Origin: an uncultured Bacteroidales bacterium
GTDB lineage: Bacteria; Bacteroidota; Bacteroidia; Bacteroidales; Bacteroidaceae
Length of the DNA: 64,000 nt
NCBI GenBank assembly: GCA_902779085.1
Contig: CACYZY010000001.1
Span: 310,001-374,000, forward strand
Reading direction: 5' to 3'
A program made the translations under genes and the position numbers. The notes beneath the pieces are model-generated. The model worked only from the letters and a program-made list of their open reading frames with translations, had not been told where the DNA came from and searched no databases. Shown one piece after another: positions 9,344 to 17,570 of this stretch (position 1 is the stretch's first letter; the number at the start of each line of letters is the position of its first letter).

Positions 9344-10827
9344 GGCTTCGCCCAATTCTGTCGCGACTCGGCCAAATCGATGCAAGCATCTTTGGCGCTT
9401 GCTGCTCCAGAAAGTCTCAATTTAAGTAATACTACGTTTTCTACATGGTGCGTCTGCGGGAACATATCCACAGGCTGCACCGCCTCTACCCGGTATTTGA
9501 CATCCAGAAGCTGCAGGTCGCGTGCCTGGGTGGCAGGGTTGCAGCTGACATAGACGATACGCTGCGGCTCTGCATTCAGGATGACGTTCACCACATCGGG
9601 ATGCATGCCCGCGCGGGGTGGGTCGGTGATGATGACATCAGGACGCCCATGCTCACGGATGAAGTCGTCGGTGAGGATGTCCTTCATGTCGCCGGCATAG
9701 AACAACGTGTTGTCGATGCCGTTGAGCTGTGAGTTGACCTTCGCATCTTCAATGGCTTCCGGCACATATTCGATGCCGATGACCTGACGGGCTTGGCGTG
9801 ACACAAAGTTGGCGATGGTGCCAGTGCCTGTATAGAGATCATAGACCAGTTCGTTGCCACTGAGCTGGGCAAAGTTACGTGCCACCTTATAGAGATGATA
9901 TGCCTGCTCTGAGTTGGTCTGGTAGAAACTCTTGGGACCAATCTTGAATCGCAGACCTTCCATCTCTTCGAAGATATGGTCGCGTCCCTTGAAGGTGAAG
10001 GTCTCAAGGTCGCCTATCGAGTCATTCACTTTATTGTTGATGACATATTGCAACGAGGTGATTTGTGGGAACTGATCTGCCACAAACTGCAACAGTTGGT
10101 TGAAGCGCTCCATTTCGGCACTGTCGTCGATGCGTGCCACCACAATCAGCATCAGTTCGCCGGTAGAGGAGGTGCGTACAATAAGGTTGCGCAGCATGCC
10201 CTCGTGCGAGCGCAGGTCACTGAAGGTATAGCCATGCGCTAAGGCATAGTCGCGGATGGCGTTGCGTATCTGGTTGGAGATGTCGTCTTGCAGCCAGCAC
10301 TTCTCGATGGGCAAGACCTTGTCGAAGGCACCCGTAATGTGGAAACCCACCACATTGCGCTTGTATTCCACCGCCTGCGACACTTCCTCGCGGGTGAGCC
10401 AGCGCTTGTTGCTGAAGGTGAATTCCAACTTGTTGCGATACTCCTGCGTCTTGGCAGAGCCGATAATCGGACTGATCTCAGGCAATTCCACCTTACCAAT
10501 GCGGGTGAGGTTATCCACTACTTGCTTCTGCTTGTACTTGAGCTGCTCGGAGTAGGGCAGGATTTGCCACACGCAACCACCGCAGATGCCGTAGTGCTGA
10601 CAGAAAGGCACTGCCCTTACGTCGGAATACTTGTGGAACTTCACGGCCTCTGCCTCTGCATAATGGTTCTTCTTGCGGCGTACTTGCAAATCCACTACAT
10701 CGCCTGGTACCACATGGGGCACAAACACCACCAGGTCATCTACCCTGGCGATGGCCTTGCCCTCTGCTGCCACATCGGTGATGATTATCTGCTCCAGCAA
10801 GGGGAGCTCTTTCTTCTTTCTTGCCAC
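9331..10827 (-). CDS. rlmD: 23S rRNA (uracil-5-)-methyltransferase RlmD/RumA type
   Basis: 498 aa. An N-terminal TRAM domain (about 10-65) is followed by an iron-sulfur cluster site with C76, C82 and C85 in FCQHYGICGGC. The methyltransferase domain has YDLYTGTGTIANFVS, the motif IV DPPRAGMHPDV and the catalytic cysteine in VYVSCNPATQARDL. It methylates C5 of a uracil in 23S rRNA or tRNA in this family; the exact site is inferred. The last ~20 residues (SAKDACIDLAESRQNWAKP) extend past the usual end of the fold and are encoded by sequence that runs into a heptamer repeat. Confidence 0.92.
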   Translation of the reverse strand: MARKKKELPLLEQIIITDVAAEGKAIARVDDLVVFVPHVVPGDVVDLQVRRKKNHYAEAEAVKFHKYSDVRAVPFCQHYGICGGCVWQILPYSEQLKYKQKQVVDNLTRIGKVELPEISPIIGSAKTQEYRNKLEFTFSNKRWLTREEVSQAVEYKRNVVGFHITGAFDKVLPIEKCWLQDDISNQIRNAIRDYALAHGYTFSDLRSHEGMLRNLIVRTSSTGELMLIVVARIDDSAEMERFNQLLQFVADQFPQITSLQYVINNKVNDSIGDLETFTFKGRDHIFEEMEGLRFKIGPKSFYQTNSEQAYHLYKVARNFAQLSGNELVYDLYTGTGTIANFVSRQARQVIGIEYVPEAIEDAKVNSQLNGIDNTLFYAGDMKDILTDDFIREHGRPDVIITDPPRAGMHPDVVNVILNAEPQRIVYVSCNPATQARDLQLLDVKYRVEAVQPVDMFPQTHHVENVVLLKLRLSGAASAKDACIDLAESRQNWAKPIEN

Positions 10828-10876
10828 TTCTAATGATTTATGTTTCAGAGTGCGAAGTTACGATTTTTTTTTCATT

Positions 10877-12157
10877 TTACCTAATGAACTGCAAAGCGAT
10901 GATGGCCACCACCCAGAACAAAATATAGGCGATACTCATCCAGACTGCCATTTTTCTTAAGAACTGCTCTTCACGCTGGTAGTAGCGGACGCTCTCCCAA
11001 TGGTGCGACAGCCATACCATCTTCTTGCCGTTAGCGCCTAAGGGTATCATGGCAAAAAACAGCCGGAACATTAGCATTCGGAAAATATTTTCAGGTACGA
11101 AGTTGGTACCCACAATGATGCCTTCCAGCGAGGTAAAGATAAAAAACAGCAGCAGGCGATGCTTAATGTGCTGGAAAATGAGGTAATACTCTGGACACCA
11201 AAATGCTGCCCAACTCCATCCCTGTGCTTCTTTAGGGATAATGCTGTCAATGCCAAATTTGATGAGCTGTACCAGCTTTTCTTTCCTGCCATAGAGATAA
11301 GCTTGATTAGTGTCAAAAATCTCTCGGTGGTCTTTATGGAACAATAGTTTGAGCCGCTGGTAGTCTTCCTTGACGGTGAGATAGATGACACGAAAGGTAA
11401 GATCGGGCAGTTGATAAAAAGCTACGTGGCACTTGCGGTTTTCGATGTAGGGAAATACTAATCCGAAGCGCTGCATAGCGATCTTTTGGAATTCCCTGTA
11501 TTCATCGATATTATCCACCCAGAATATCGACTTTTTGAGTAATTGCAATTTGTAGCATTGCTCAAACTCCCAGAGGTAATTGTCAGAGGTGTTGATGCGT
11601 TGCAGGATAATCTGTGAGCGTAGGATCATGTCTAGCACAATTTCTTGCCAGTCGTCATCCACATAGATTCGCTTAGCTCCTGGAGGCGGCATGAACTCGT
11701 CAGGTTTGCCGATGGCATATACAGGAAACCACTCGCTTAGGGCTTTGGTCATACGCTGTTTCAGTTTCTTACCCTTGCGTTCGTCGTTGAAGCTGCGCAG
11801 ATAAACGGTAAAGTAGTCGAGGTTGGCCAGATGTTTCTTTGTATAAAAAGGCCTTCTGCCCACTAGGTATGAGAGGATATAGAAATAGGGTACCGACAGG
11901 ATGAATGATGCTGATGCAGGAGCTATGTATTTCAAAAAGACATTGTCGTTAGGTACCAAGGGATGATAGAAAACAGAGGAGGCAGCTCCCAAGGTGGCTA
12001 AAATAGTGAGGGCGAACAACACACCATCAGCTATCTGCCTTGACAAAATGACTAGACGGTAGCTCTTGGCATAATAAATGAGCAATCGCAAAGGAAGTGT
12101 CAAGAAAAGAAAGACGATGAGTACCCAAATGGTTGATGCAGGGAGCGATGATGGCAT
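10877..12157 (-). CDS. Membrane protein with a TIR-like (LRSF-motif) core and a DUF2628-like end
   Basis: 426 aa. Two hydrophobic segments lie at about 10-28 and 44-60, and more at 81-99. The middle (about 115-215) carries VYLRSFNDE (118-126), FPVYAIGKPDEFMPPPGAKR (144-163), YVDDDWQEIV and LWEFEQ (195-200). This matches a class of bacterial membrane proteins with a TIR-like fold, in which the Glu of the LWE motif (E197 here) sits where TIR NADases have their catalytic Glu. A segment near 313-330 (GWSWAAFWCPEYYLIF) resembles DUF2628, followed by further hydrophobic helices. The gene follows the RyR-domain gene after 25 bp. The domain calls are motif-based and activity is not established. Confidence 0.6.
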   Translation of the reverse strand: MPSSLPASTIWVLIVFLFLTLPLRLLIYYAKSYRLVILSRQIADGVLFALTILATLGAASSVFYHPLVPNDNVFLKYIAPASASFILSVPYFYILSYLVGRRPFYTKKHLANLDYFTVYLRSFNDERKGKKLKQRMTKALSEWFPVYAIGKPDEFMPPPGAKRIYVDDDWQEIVLDMILRSQIILQRINTSDNYLWEFEQCYKLQLLKKSIFWVDNIDEYREFQKIAMQRFGLVFPYIENRKCHVAFYQLPDLTFRVIYLTVKEDYQRLKLLFHKDHREIFDTNQAYLYGRKEKLVQLIKFGIDSIIPKEAQGWSWAAFWCPEYYLIFQHIKHRLLLFFIFTSLEGIIVGTNFVPENIFRMLMFRLFFAMIPLGANGKKMVWLSHHWESVRYYQREEQFLRKMAVWMSIAYILFWVVAIIALQFIR

Positions 12158-12182
12158 TGTTTTCCTGTCCTAAAGGATGGCT

Positions 12183-12620
12183 TTATGCAGTGAAATCCTC
12201 TTTAGTGAGTTTCCTGCCACAATGTTCGCAGAATACCTGATGTTTGAAGATAACACCTCCGCACTCGCTGCAATGATTCGCATTTTCAACTTCACGTACA
12301 CGGGCAATCAGTTCCTGGTACAAAGGAGTCTCTTTGCTCTTTACAATATCATAACCCAATTTCTTGAGTAATTTGATGGTTCGCCAAGCAGTGGCTCGGT
12401 CGTACTCTTTTTCTTTTTCAGTTAGCTCAGCATAAGGCACCATATCAGGCGTTTGTTTCTTTTTGTCGTCGCGTTGTGGACCATATGTCCAGCCTTCACG
12501 CATACGGTTTTCTGCCCATACTTCGTGCGTGTTTTCTGCAATGGCTTCACGCAACTCTTTTAAATCTTCGCTGATGCTAACATCACTCAGATCAATAGGT
12601 TTTGGAATGTATTTTCCCAT
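12183..12620 (-). CDS. RyR-domain protein with C-terminal zinc ribbon
   Basis: 145 aa. Residues about 25-92 match the RyR domain named after ryanodine receptors: HEVWAENRMREGWTYGPQRD, VPYAELTEKEKEYDR and IKLLKKLGYDI. A zinc ribbon follows with C117/C120 and C131/C134. Bacterial RyR domains are known mainly from comparative genomics, often near nucleotide-signalling or conflict genes, and their ligand is not settled. No signal peptide or membrane segment, so it should be cytosolic. It is the upstream gene of a two-gene unit with the TIR-like membrane protein. Confidence 0.85.
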   Translation of the reverse strand: MGKYIPKPIDLSDVSISEDLKELREAIAENTHEVWAENRMREGWTYGPQRDDKKKQTPDMVPYAELTEKEKEYDRATAWRTIKLLKKLGYDIVKSKETPLYQELIARVREVENANHCSECGGVIFKHQVFCEHCGRKLTKEDFTA

Positions 12621-12652
12621 AATATTTATGTTTTAATTGTTTTTCTTTGCCG

Positions 12653-12696
12653 TAAAGATACAAAATAATTGACAATTGATAGTAATATTTTGTATC
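12653..12696 (-). promoter_or_regulatory. Candidate promoter and palindromic operator of the RyR gene
   Basis: A 10-bp perfect inverted repeat, GATACAAAAT (12657-12666) and ATTTTGTATC (12687-12696), spans 40 bp. Inside it lies a smaller AATTG-A-CAATT palindrome (12667-12677). The left arm overlaps a weak -7 box (TATCTTTA on the minus strand, 12653-12660), about 33 bp upstream of the RyR start. This arrangement suits a repressor or dimeric regulator; no binding protein is known. Confidence 0.4.
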
Positions 12697-12787
12697 AATT
12701 AATACTCAATTTACACTTTTTGGTAAAGCAAAGACATAATTAGACTCCTTTGTGCTATGCCAAGTTGCGACTAAAGGAGTAGCAAAG

Positions 12788-13252
12788 CTAAACTAATTTG
12801 AATCGAATTCGCCAAATCCCAGTCTCAGGATTAAAGTTGTGGCTCAGCAGTTTGAAGGTGCCTATCTCACTAGTGTTTTGTACATGAAGGCCTATGCATA
12901 GACACTCGTCATAGCCACCTACTTTAACCACACGCACTGTTTCAGACGCATCGTTGGGTAGACGTTCCATATCAAACCGCCCCTTAGCTTCTTGTTTGGT
13001 AATATATTCTATGGTTACAGGAAGGTTGCTATGAATTACTTCATTTACAGTGTCCTCCAACAATTGTACCTGTTCAGAGGTAGGGCAGGTAGCTAATTTA
13101 TAGTCCAACTTGCTCTTCTTGCGCTCAATATGCGCTTCTACCGAGCGTCCGCATCCGAAGAGGTTAATCATGGTTCGGTTAACAACATGCTCTGTAGTGT
13201 GCATGGGTGGATATTCAGTTTTATTGTGCTGATTTAAAGTTATTTCTTCCAT
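12788..13252 (-). CDS. AlaX-like alanyl-tRNA editing protein (tRNA SAD domain)
   Basis: 154 aa, the size of a free-standing trans-editing domain. The zinc-site pattern of the second additional domain is present: HTTEH (H18, H22) and C119-IGLH (C119, H123). Such proteins hydrolyse mischarged tRNA, usually Ser- or Gly-tRNA(Ala). The RSVEAHIERKKSKLDY segment fits the family. It lies in a minus-strand run behind a radical SAM gene (13-bp gap) and menA. An editing role is known for the family; its use in this cluster is unclear. Confidence 0.8.
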   Translation of the reverse strand: MEEITLNQHNKTEYPPMHTTEHVVNRTMINLFGCGRSVEAHIERKKSKLDYKLATCPTSEQVQLLEDTVNEVIHSNLPVTIEYITKQEAKGRFDMERLPNDASETVRVVKVGGYDECLCIGLHVQNTSEIGTFKLLSHNFNPETGIWRIRFKLV

Positions 13253-13265
13253 AATTCAACTTTTG

Positions 13266-14138
13266 TTATAATCTAATGCCTAGTCCGGCGAGGATGGTGT
13301 CGGGACATAGGTTGAACACTGCATTCATTTCACCTGCCATGCTGAAACCGCAACTATCACAGATACCACTTGCTTTATCATCAATACACTGGGGAGAATG
13401 GCGCCCATCGCAATAAATAAAGTTACAAATCCAGCAATGGCGCTTGAATCTCAGAGTCTGCATGTTCTTCAAGCCCGAAATACTGTTGATTATATGGTAG
13501 CCCTTGCGCTTATATGCTATCAGTTGGGTGATGACATCTTCCCGTTGTTGTTCGCTCAATGCTAAGTGCTCCGTTCCTTGGAATGGTGTATGGAAATTAA
13601 AGGCAATCTGTTGGATAACAGGATGTTGCTGAACGAACCCTAGAAAAGTAGGCAAATCATGATGGTTTTGCGCATTCACTACCATATATAATGAAACATT
13701 GCTTAAGGCTTCCAGTAAAGAGAGATCATCTATACCCATAATGCTCACCCATAAAACATCTACATTTATATCTAATGATTTCCACGCTTCATAGTTGGCT
13801 ATAGGAATCATAGTCGATATGCTGTAGAAACCCATTTGCCTTGCTAGTGTGAAGATATCTTCAATAGAGTAATCTCCATCTTGCCACTGTAGTAAGTTCA
13901 CACCTTCGATGTCGAGAATTCGGGCCCCCCGGTCATAGCAATAATCCAAGTCTTTTCCAATTTCTTCGAACGACTTGAAATAAGTTTTCTCTTTCTTTGT
14001 GCACAAAGAGCAGTGTCGACAGGTGCTGTCGCATCCGTTGGTCACAAACACTACACTTTGCAATGGATCTCGCTTTCTTAGGAATTTGGCCCTGAAGAAC
14101 CACCCGCCGAGATATGTCAGTTGTAACAGGGCATTCAT
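13266..14138 (-). CDS. Radical SAM protein with C-terminal cysteine cluster
   Basis: 290 aa. The radical SAM cluster motif CDSTCRHC (C36, C40, C43) lies near the N-terminus, with another Cys at 46. The C-terminal quarter contains HCWICNFIYCDG and a later CIDDKASGICDSCG, enough cysteines for an additional iron-sulfur cluster as in SPASM/twitch enzymes. The reaction cannot be identified. Tight spacing to menA (4 bp) and the AlaX-like gene (13 bp) suggests co-transcription. Confidence 0.85.
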   Translation of the reverse strand: MNALLQLTYLGGWFFRAKFLRKRDPLQSVVFVTNGCDSTCRHCSLCTKKEKTYFKSFEEIGKDLDYCYDRGARILDIEGVNLLQWQDGDYSIEDIFTLARQMGFYSISTMIPIANYEAWKSLDINVDVLWVSIMGIDDLSLLEALSNVSLYMVVNAQNHHDLPTFLGFVQQHPVIQQIAFNFHTPFQGTEHLALSEQQREDVITQLIAYKRKGYHIINSISGLKNMQTLRFKRHCWICNFIYCDGRHSPQCIDDKASGICDSCGFSMAGEMNAVFNLCPDTILAGLGIRL

Positions 14139-14142
14139 CGTA

Positions 14143-15060
14143 TTACCAGAGTGCTATGGTCAACAACAAGCCAAGGAGAGTAAAGTTTCTGGGACTCTCA
14201 TAGTATATGATGTTCAGTGCATTGCCCTCTCTAATGCGGTTTAGTTTCACCCATGAACCTATGTGCAAGATTAGGTAGGGTACTGCCGAGTAGAGCAAAC
14301 CTATCCAGCTGATGGCGCCATCGAGATAAAGCAGTACAACCATTGTTACACAGATTAGACCTGCTATGAGGTAGAAATAACGTCCAAAAGGTTCGCCCAA
14401 GATGCCAACACTTGTGTACTTGCCAGCTTCATAATCTTCATCTCGGTCGCGGTAGTTATTTACAATCAGTAAGGTGTCGATGGAGCAGCCTGCTACGACA
14501 GAAGCCCAAATTGCATCCCAGGTCACCGTATATGTCAACACATAAAATGTACCACACACGGGTATCAAACCAAAGCACAGCAGTACAGCTAGATCACCTA
14601 AACCATGGTATGCAAAAGTGGTACTGTAGAGGAAGGTACAGAGTATCACGACTAAACCCATGAGTACTATTTCCCAACCACTCCACAGGAGGTGATCCCA
14701 CACCAAATATAATATACCTAGTCCAATCAAACAACCCAGAGCTAGACAGATGCTTATGGTGGCATAGGCCACTTTCTTAGTAAGTAGTCCGTTGGCATAA
14801 ATACGGTCGATACGTTCTGGGTCGCTCTTATCTAACCCGCGATTATAATCTACCACGTCGTTGATGAGGTTGGCGGCAATGTGCATGCACCAGGCGAACA
14901 ACCAACACATTATCGCGATGGGCCATGAGAACAGGTCGGAATTGAAGCCGTGTGCTAATCCTGTGCCTAACAATACTGTCATTAATGATGCTCCCAAGCT
15001 AGTAGGGCGAATACCCAAAAACCATGCTTTCAGTGAATTTACTTTTATTTTTTCTTCCAT
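14143..15060 (-). CDS. menA: 1,4-dihydroxy-2-naphthoate polyprenyltransferase (UbiA family)
   Basis: 305 aa from the ATG at 15060 (MEEKIKVNSLKAWFLGIRP); the open frame extends upstream only as overlap with pncB. Two Asp-rich motifs for Mg-prenyl-diphosphate are visible: NLINDVVDYNRG followed by DPERIDR, and VNNYRDRDEDYEAGKYT. Many hydrophobic helices. The YHGLGDLAVLLCFGLIPVCG block matches Bacteroidales MenA. It prenylates dihydroxynaphthoate in menaquinone synthesis, which supplies the quinone for enzymes such as Nqr encoded at 32-37.8 kb. Another UbiA substrate is possible. Confidence 0.82.
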   Translation of the reverse strand: MEEKIKVNSLKAWFLGIRPTSLGASLMTVLLGTGLAHGFNSDLFSWPIAIMCWLFAWCMHIAANLINDVVDYNRGLDKSDPERIDRIYANGLLTKKVAYATISICLALGCLIGLGILYLVWDHLLWSGWEIVLMGLVVILCTFLYSTTFAYHGLGDLAVLLCFGLIPVCGTFYVLTYTVTWDAIWASVVAGCSIDTLLIVNNYRDRDEDYEAGKYTSVGILGEPFGRYFYLIAGLICVTMVVLLYLDGAISWIGLLYSAVPYLILHIGSWVKLNRIREGNALNIIYYESPRNFTLLGLLLTIALW

Positions 15061-15079
15061 AATATATTCCCTATTACTA

Positions 15080-16294
15080 TTAGTCTTCTTGATAATGTAT
15101 GGCCTCCATGAACCGTCTGATAATCTCTGGCTTGCCCGTGTGCTTGCCCTTATCCTCGCTGATTTTGCAAGTGTCATTGTAAAAGTCCCAACTTTCTGTA
15201 ATTTTGGCAGCCACCAGTTTGATGACAATGTTCATTGGCTCTACGCCCTCAAAGTCGTTTGTGAAGTGGGTGCCAATGCCGAAGGACGGTTGGCAGAGTT
15301 TTTGTGCATATTGCTGTATCTCAATGGCGCGGTCGGTATCAAGTGCATTGCTAAAAATAATCTGTTTAGTGCGAGGGTCAATGCCTAACGACTGGTACTT
15401 TTTCACAATTTTGTGCAATTGTTCGAAGTTGTTGCCACTATCTACACGTAAGCCCTTAAATTGATTGGCGAAGTCTTCGCTGAAGTTGTGGTCGAAAATA
15501 TCCCAACCGAAACTGTCGTAGAGATAGGTGCCCAATGCCCCACGAAAGGTGTTGCGCCACCTGTTCATGGCAATGTGATTGGCCATTTGCGGGCCATACA
15601 TGCCTCCAATGGCGCAAATGAACTCGTGTGCCATAGTTCCTACTGGCACAAGATCATACTTCATGGCTAGGTATACGTTGCTAGTGCCAACGAACTTGCC
15701 TTTCCATTTGCGCGAATTGTAGCAGTCTTTCATGGCCTTAATGACTGTCTCCTCGGCCTCAAACGATGCTCTACGGCGAGTGCCGAAGTCGCTAAACACA
15801 CAACCGGCTTTTAGCAAACGTTCAGCTTTGTGGTAGGTTTTCTCGTAGTATTCTTCATAGTTCAGTTTGTCTGTCTGTCCTGTCATGATGTAGAACAACT
15901 CGGAAATAATGGCCAGCACCTTAACTTCAAGTAAGATGGTATCTGCCCAACATCCCTCAAACTCTATGTGGAGCAAGCCTTTGTCGTCTTGCCAAGCCTT
16001 TACCCACTCGTGTTTAAAACGATAGCCTTTTAGATAGGTATAGAACCAGTCGGGGATGAAATAGCACTTACGACGCATGAAAGCTATTTCCTCTTCGGTT
16101 ATTGTCACTTGCTCTAGCAAAATGATCTGACGGTTCAGCTCATCTGCGAAGCCCGTAGGATAGACGGTATCATTGCGGTCAACAAACTGGTACTTTACTT
16201 GTGCGCGAGGGAAATTGTCAATAACGGCACAGCACATCGAAAGTTTGTAAAGGTCGTCGTCTGTAAAATGGTTGATAATCTGCTTTATTCCCAT
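15080..16294 (-). CDS. pncB: Nicotinate phosphoribosyltransferase
   Basis: 404 aa from the ATG at 16294 (MGIKQIINHFTDDDLYKLSM). An in-frame TTG at 16306 is the only longer option and overlaps the pncA stop. The enzyme makes nicotinate mononucleotide from nicotinate and PRPP. Signatures: the N-terminal FTDDDLYKLSM, FSDFGTRRRASFEAEE, GTSNVYLAMKYDLVPVGTMAHE, and LRVDSGNNFEQLHKIV. It lies 8 bp downstream of pncA, giving a nicotinamide to NaMN salvage operon. Confidence 0.96.
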   Translation of the reverse strand: MGIKQIINHFTDDDLYKLSMCCAVIDNFPRAQVKYQFVDRNDTVYPTGFADELNRQIILLEQVTITEEEIAFMRRKCYFIPDWFYTYLKGYRFKHEWVKAWQDDKGLLHIEFEGCWADTILLEVKVLAIISELFYIMTGQTDKLNYEEYYEKTYHKAERLLKAGCVFSDFGTRRRASFEAEETVIKAMKDCYNSRKWKGKFVGTSNVYLAMKYDLVPVGTMAHEFICAIGGMYGPQMANHIAMNRWRNTFRGALGTYLYDSFGWDIFDHNFSEDFANQFKGLRVDSGNNFEQLHKIVKKYQSLGIDPRTKQIIFSNALDTDRAIEIQQYAQKLCQPSFGIGTHFTNDFEGVEPMNIVIKLVAAKITESWDFYNDTCKISEDKGKHTGKPEIIRRFMEAIHYQED

Positions 16295-16302
16295 AGTATA
16301 AA

Positions 16303-16869
16303 TCAATATGTTACTTTGATATTATTATCTTTAACAAATTTGTTCAGTGACTCTCCGCCATCAATAGATGCTATGTATGGCATCAGTACATTGAACATCT
16401 CTTTGCCAAATACTTCAACACCATCTTTCAGAGTGTTAAGCACGCAATAGTCGCCGGCAATGCCGCACAAATCAATCTGCTCAATGTGTTTCATGTCAAT
16501 AATTCTTTTTATGTGGTTAGCCGAGAGACGATTCTTGAATATTGAATACTCTTCGACTTTGGGATTATCGCCCTTTCTCAACACTCTCGTAGCGACTCTG
16601 GTCTTGAATATGGGTTCGATGAGTCCAGGATAAATGGCAGCTCCTACGCTGTATTGTAAACAATGCACTGGCCATATGCCACCATTCCTCTGGAATGAGC
16701 AATGGTTCAAGGGATGCCAATCGTTGGTAACTATCTTATATTGATACAGTTCGTTTATCTTATGTATGTAATCTGCTAAAGCGTCCATAGCCTCAGCAGC
16801 ACCGTTTACAGACAATGAACCGCTGATGAAGTCAATCTGTGGGTCCACCACTATTATAAGTCTGTTCAT
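16303..16869 (-). CDS. pncA: Nicotinamidase (isochorismatase-like)
   Basis: 188 aa. The catalytic triad of the family is present: D9 (VVDPQIDF), K99 (VLRKG) and C142 (GDYCVLNT), with the metal-binding D50, H52 and H56 in NDWHPLNHCSF. It converts nicotinamide to nicotinate for the Preiss-Handler route. The next gene, pncB, uses the product. Confidence 0.95.
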   Translation of the reverse strand: MNRLIIVVDPQIDFISGSLSVNGAAEAMDALADYIHKINELYQYKIVTNDWHPLNHCSFQRNGGIWPVHCLQYSVGAAIYPGLIEPIFKTRVATRVLRKGDNPKVEEYSIFKNRLSANHIKRIIDMKHIEQIDLCGIAGDYCVLNTLKDGVEVFGKEMFNVLMPYIASIDGGESLNKFVKDNNIKVTY

Positions 16870-16943
16870 AGTTTGTATTATGTTAGTCTATGGGTGTAAA
16901 GTTACTAATTTATGTTGACAGGATGGCGTTTTTATTTAAAATA

Positions 16944-16975
16944 TTTTGTAAATATAAAAACTCACCTTAAATTTG
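16944..16975 (+). promoter_or_regulatory. Promoter of tmRNA gene
   Basis: TTTTG at 16944-16948 and TAAATTTG at 16968-16975 are separated by 19 bp and fit the TTTG / TAnnTTTG promoter. Transcription from about 16982 would leave a 5' leader of about 20 nt for RNase P to remove. Confidence 0.65.
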
Positions 16976-17002
16976 TACAGCCTAATGGTAAAATCGTTCT
17001 AT

Positions 17003-17395
17003 GGGGTTGTTTGGTTTTGACAGCGAGCAGAAAAGGTAAGTAAGCATGCAGTGTCTCGTTAGTTTGCACTTTAATCTGAGCTTTCAACAATTATCTGGCA
17101 ACAATAATTATGCTCTCGCTGCTTGATCGAAGTACAGTAGATCTGCTTTATCTCGGCACTAGGTGCTGAGACGAGACGTCACTCAGAAGCTCTTGCTCCG
17201 AAGCAGTCTGATATAGTGGCGCAGCAATATCGGGGATAGTCCTTGCAGGCTCCGATGTAAGGATGAAAATTAAGGAGATAAGGTTGCGGTTGATGGCTTT
17301 GGTTCTGCCGTAGCTCGAAAAAGAAGTCAAAGATAAGCATGTAGAAAGCTTATGGTTTCCTCGTTTGGACGAGGGTTCGACTCCCTCCAGCTCCA
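17003..17395 (+). ncRNA. ssrA: Transfer-messenger RNA (tmRNA)
   Basis: The 5' end GGGGTTGTTTGG and the 3' end, with the T-arm GAGGGTTCGACTCCCTC followed by CAGCTCC, pair to form the tRNA-like acceptor (GGGGUUG with CAGCUCC, two G-U pairs). The resume codon GGC at 17097 opens a short frame that encodes GNNNYALAA and stops at TGA 17124-17126. The YALAA ending is typical of Bacteroidetes tags. CCA is not fully encoded. The RNA rescues stalled ribosomes with SmpB. Ends are accurate to a few bases. Confidence 0.95.
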
Positions 17396-17446
17396 CTTTT
17401 TCCCTCTTTCATGACTGGTTACATTTTTAGAATGAACAAAGGCTTG

Positions 17447-17480
17447 CTCTCCTATCAGTAGATGATGGGGGAGTTTTTTT
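17447..17480 (+). terminator. Rho-independent terminator after tmRNA
   Basis: The arms CTCTCCTATCA (17447-17457) and TGATGGGGGAG (17463-17473) form an 11-bp stem with two G-U pairs and a 5-nt loop, followed by seven T. Confidence 0.85.
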
Positions 17481-17534
17481 GTTTATCTGCGCAAACAATT
17501 TTCTCTCGTATGATAAAAATGCGAATAGTTTTGT

Positions 17535-17542
17535 TACCTTTG
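17535..17542 (+). promoter_or_regulatory. -7 box of the GH2 gene
   Basis: TACCTTTG matches TAnnTTTG exactly. The start site would be near 17549, about 22 nt before the ATG at 17571. Confidence 0.55.
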
Positions 17543-17570
17543 CAACATAGAATGTAAAAAAACATATATC

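Noticed and set aside
12667-12680. Heptamer repeat AATTGAC/AATTGAT
   Set aside because: Only two imperfect units; better described as the inner palindrome of the candidate operator.
12744-12780. Terminator hairpin ACTCCTTT/AAAGGAGT downstream of the AlaX-like gene
   Set aside because: Only 8 bp of stem with a 21-nt loop and no T tract; not convincing.
17148-17396. 82-aa minus-strand frame with MELEGVEPSSKRGNHK
   Set aside because: It lies entirely within the tmRNA gene on the opposite strand; such frames are a common annotation artefact of ssrA.
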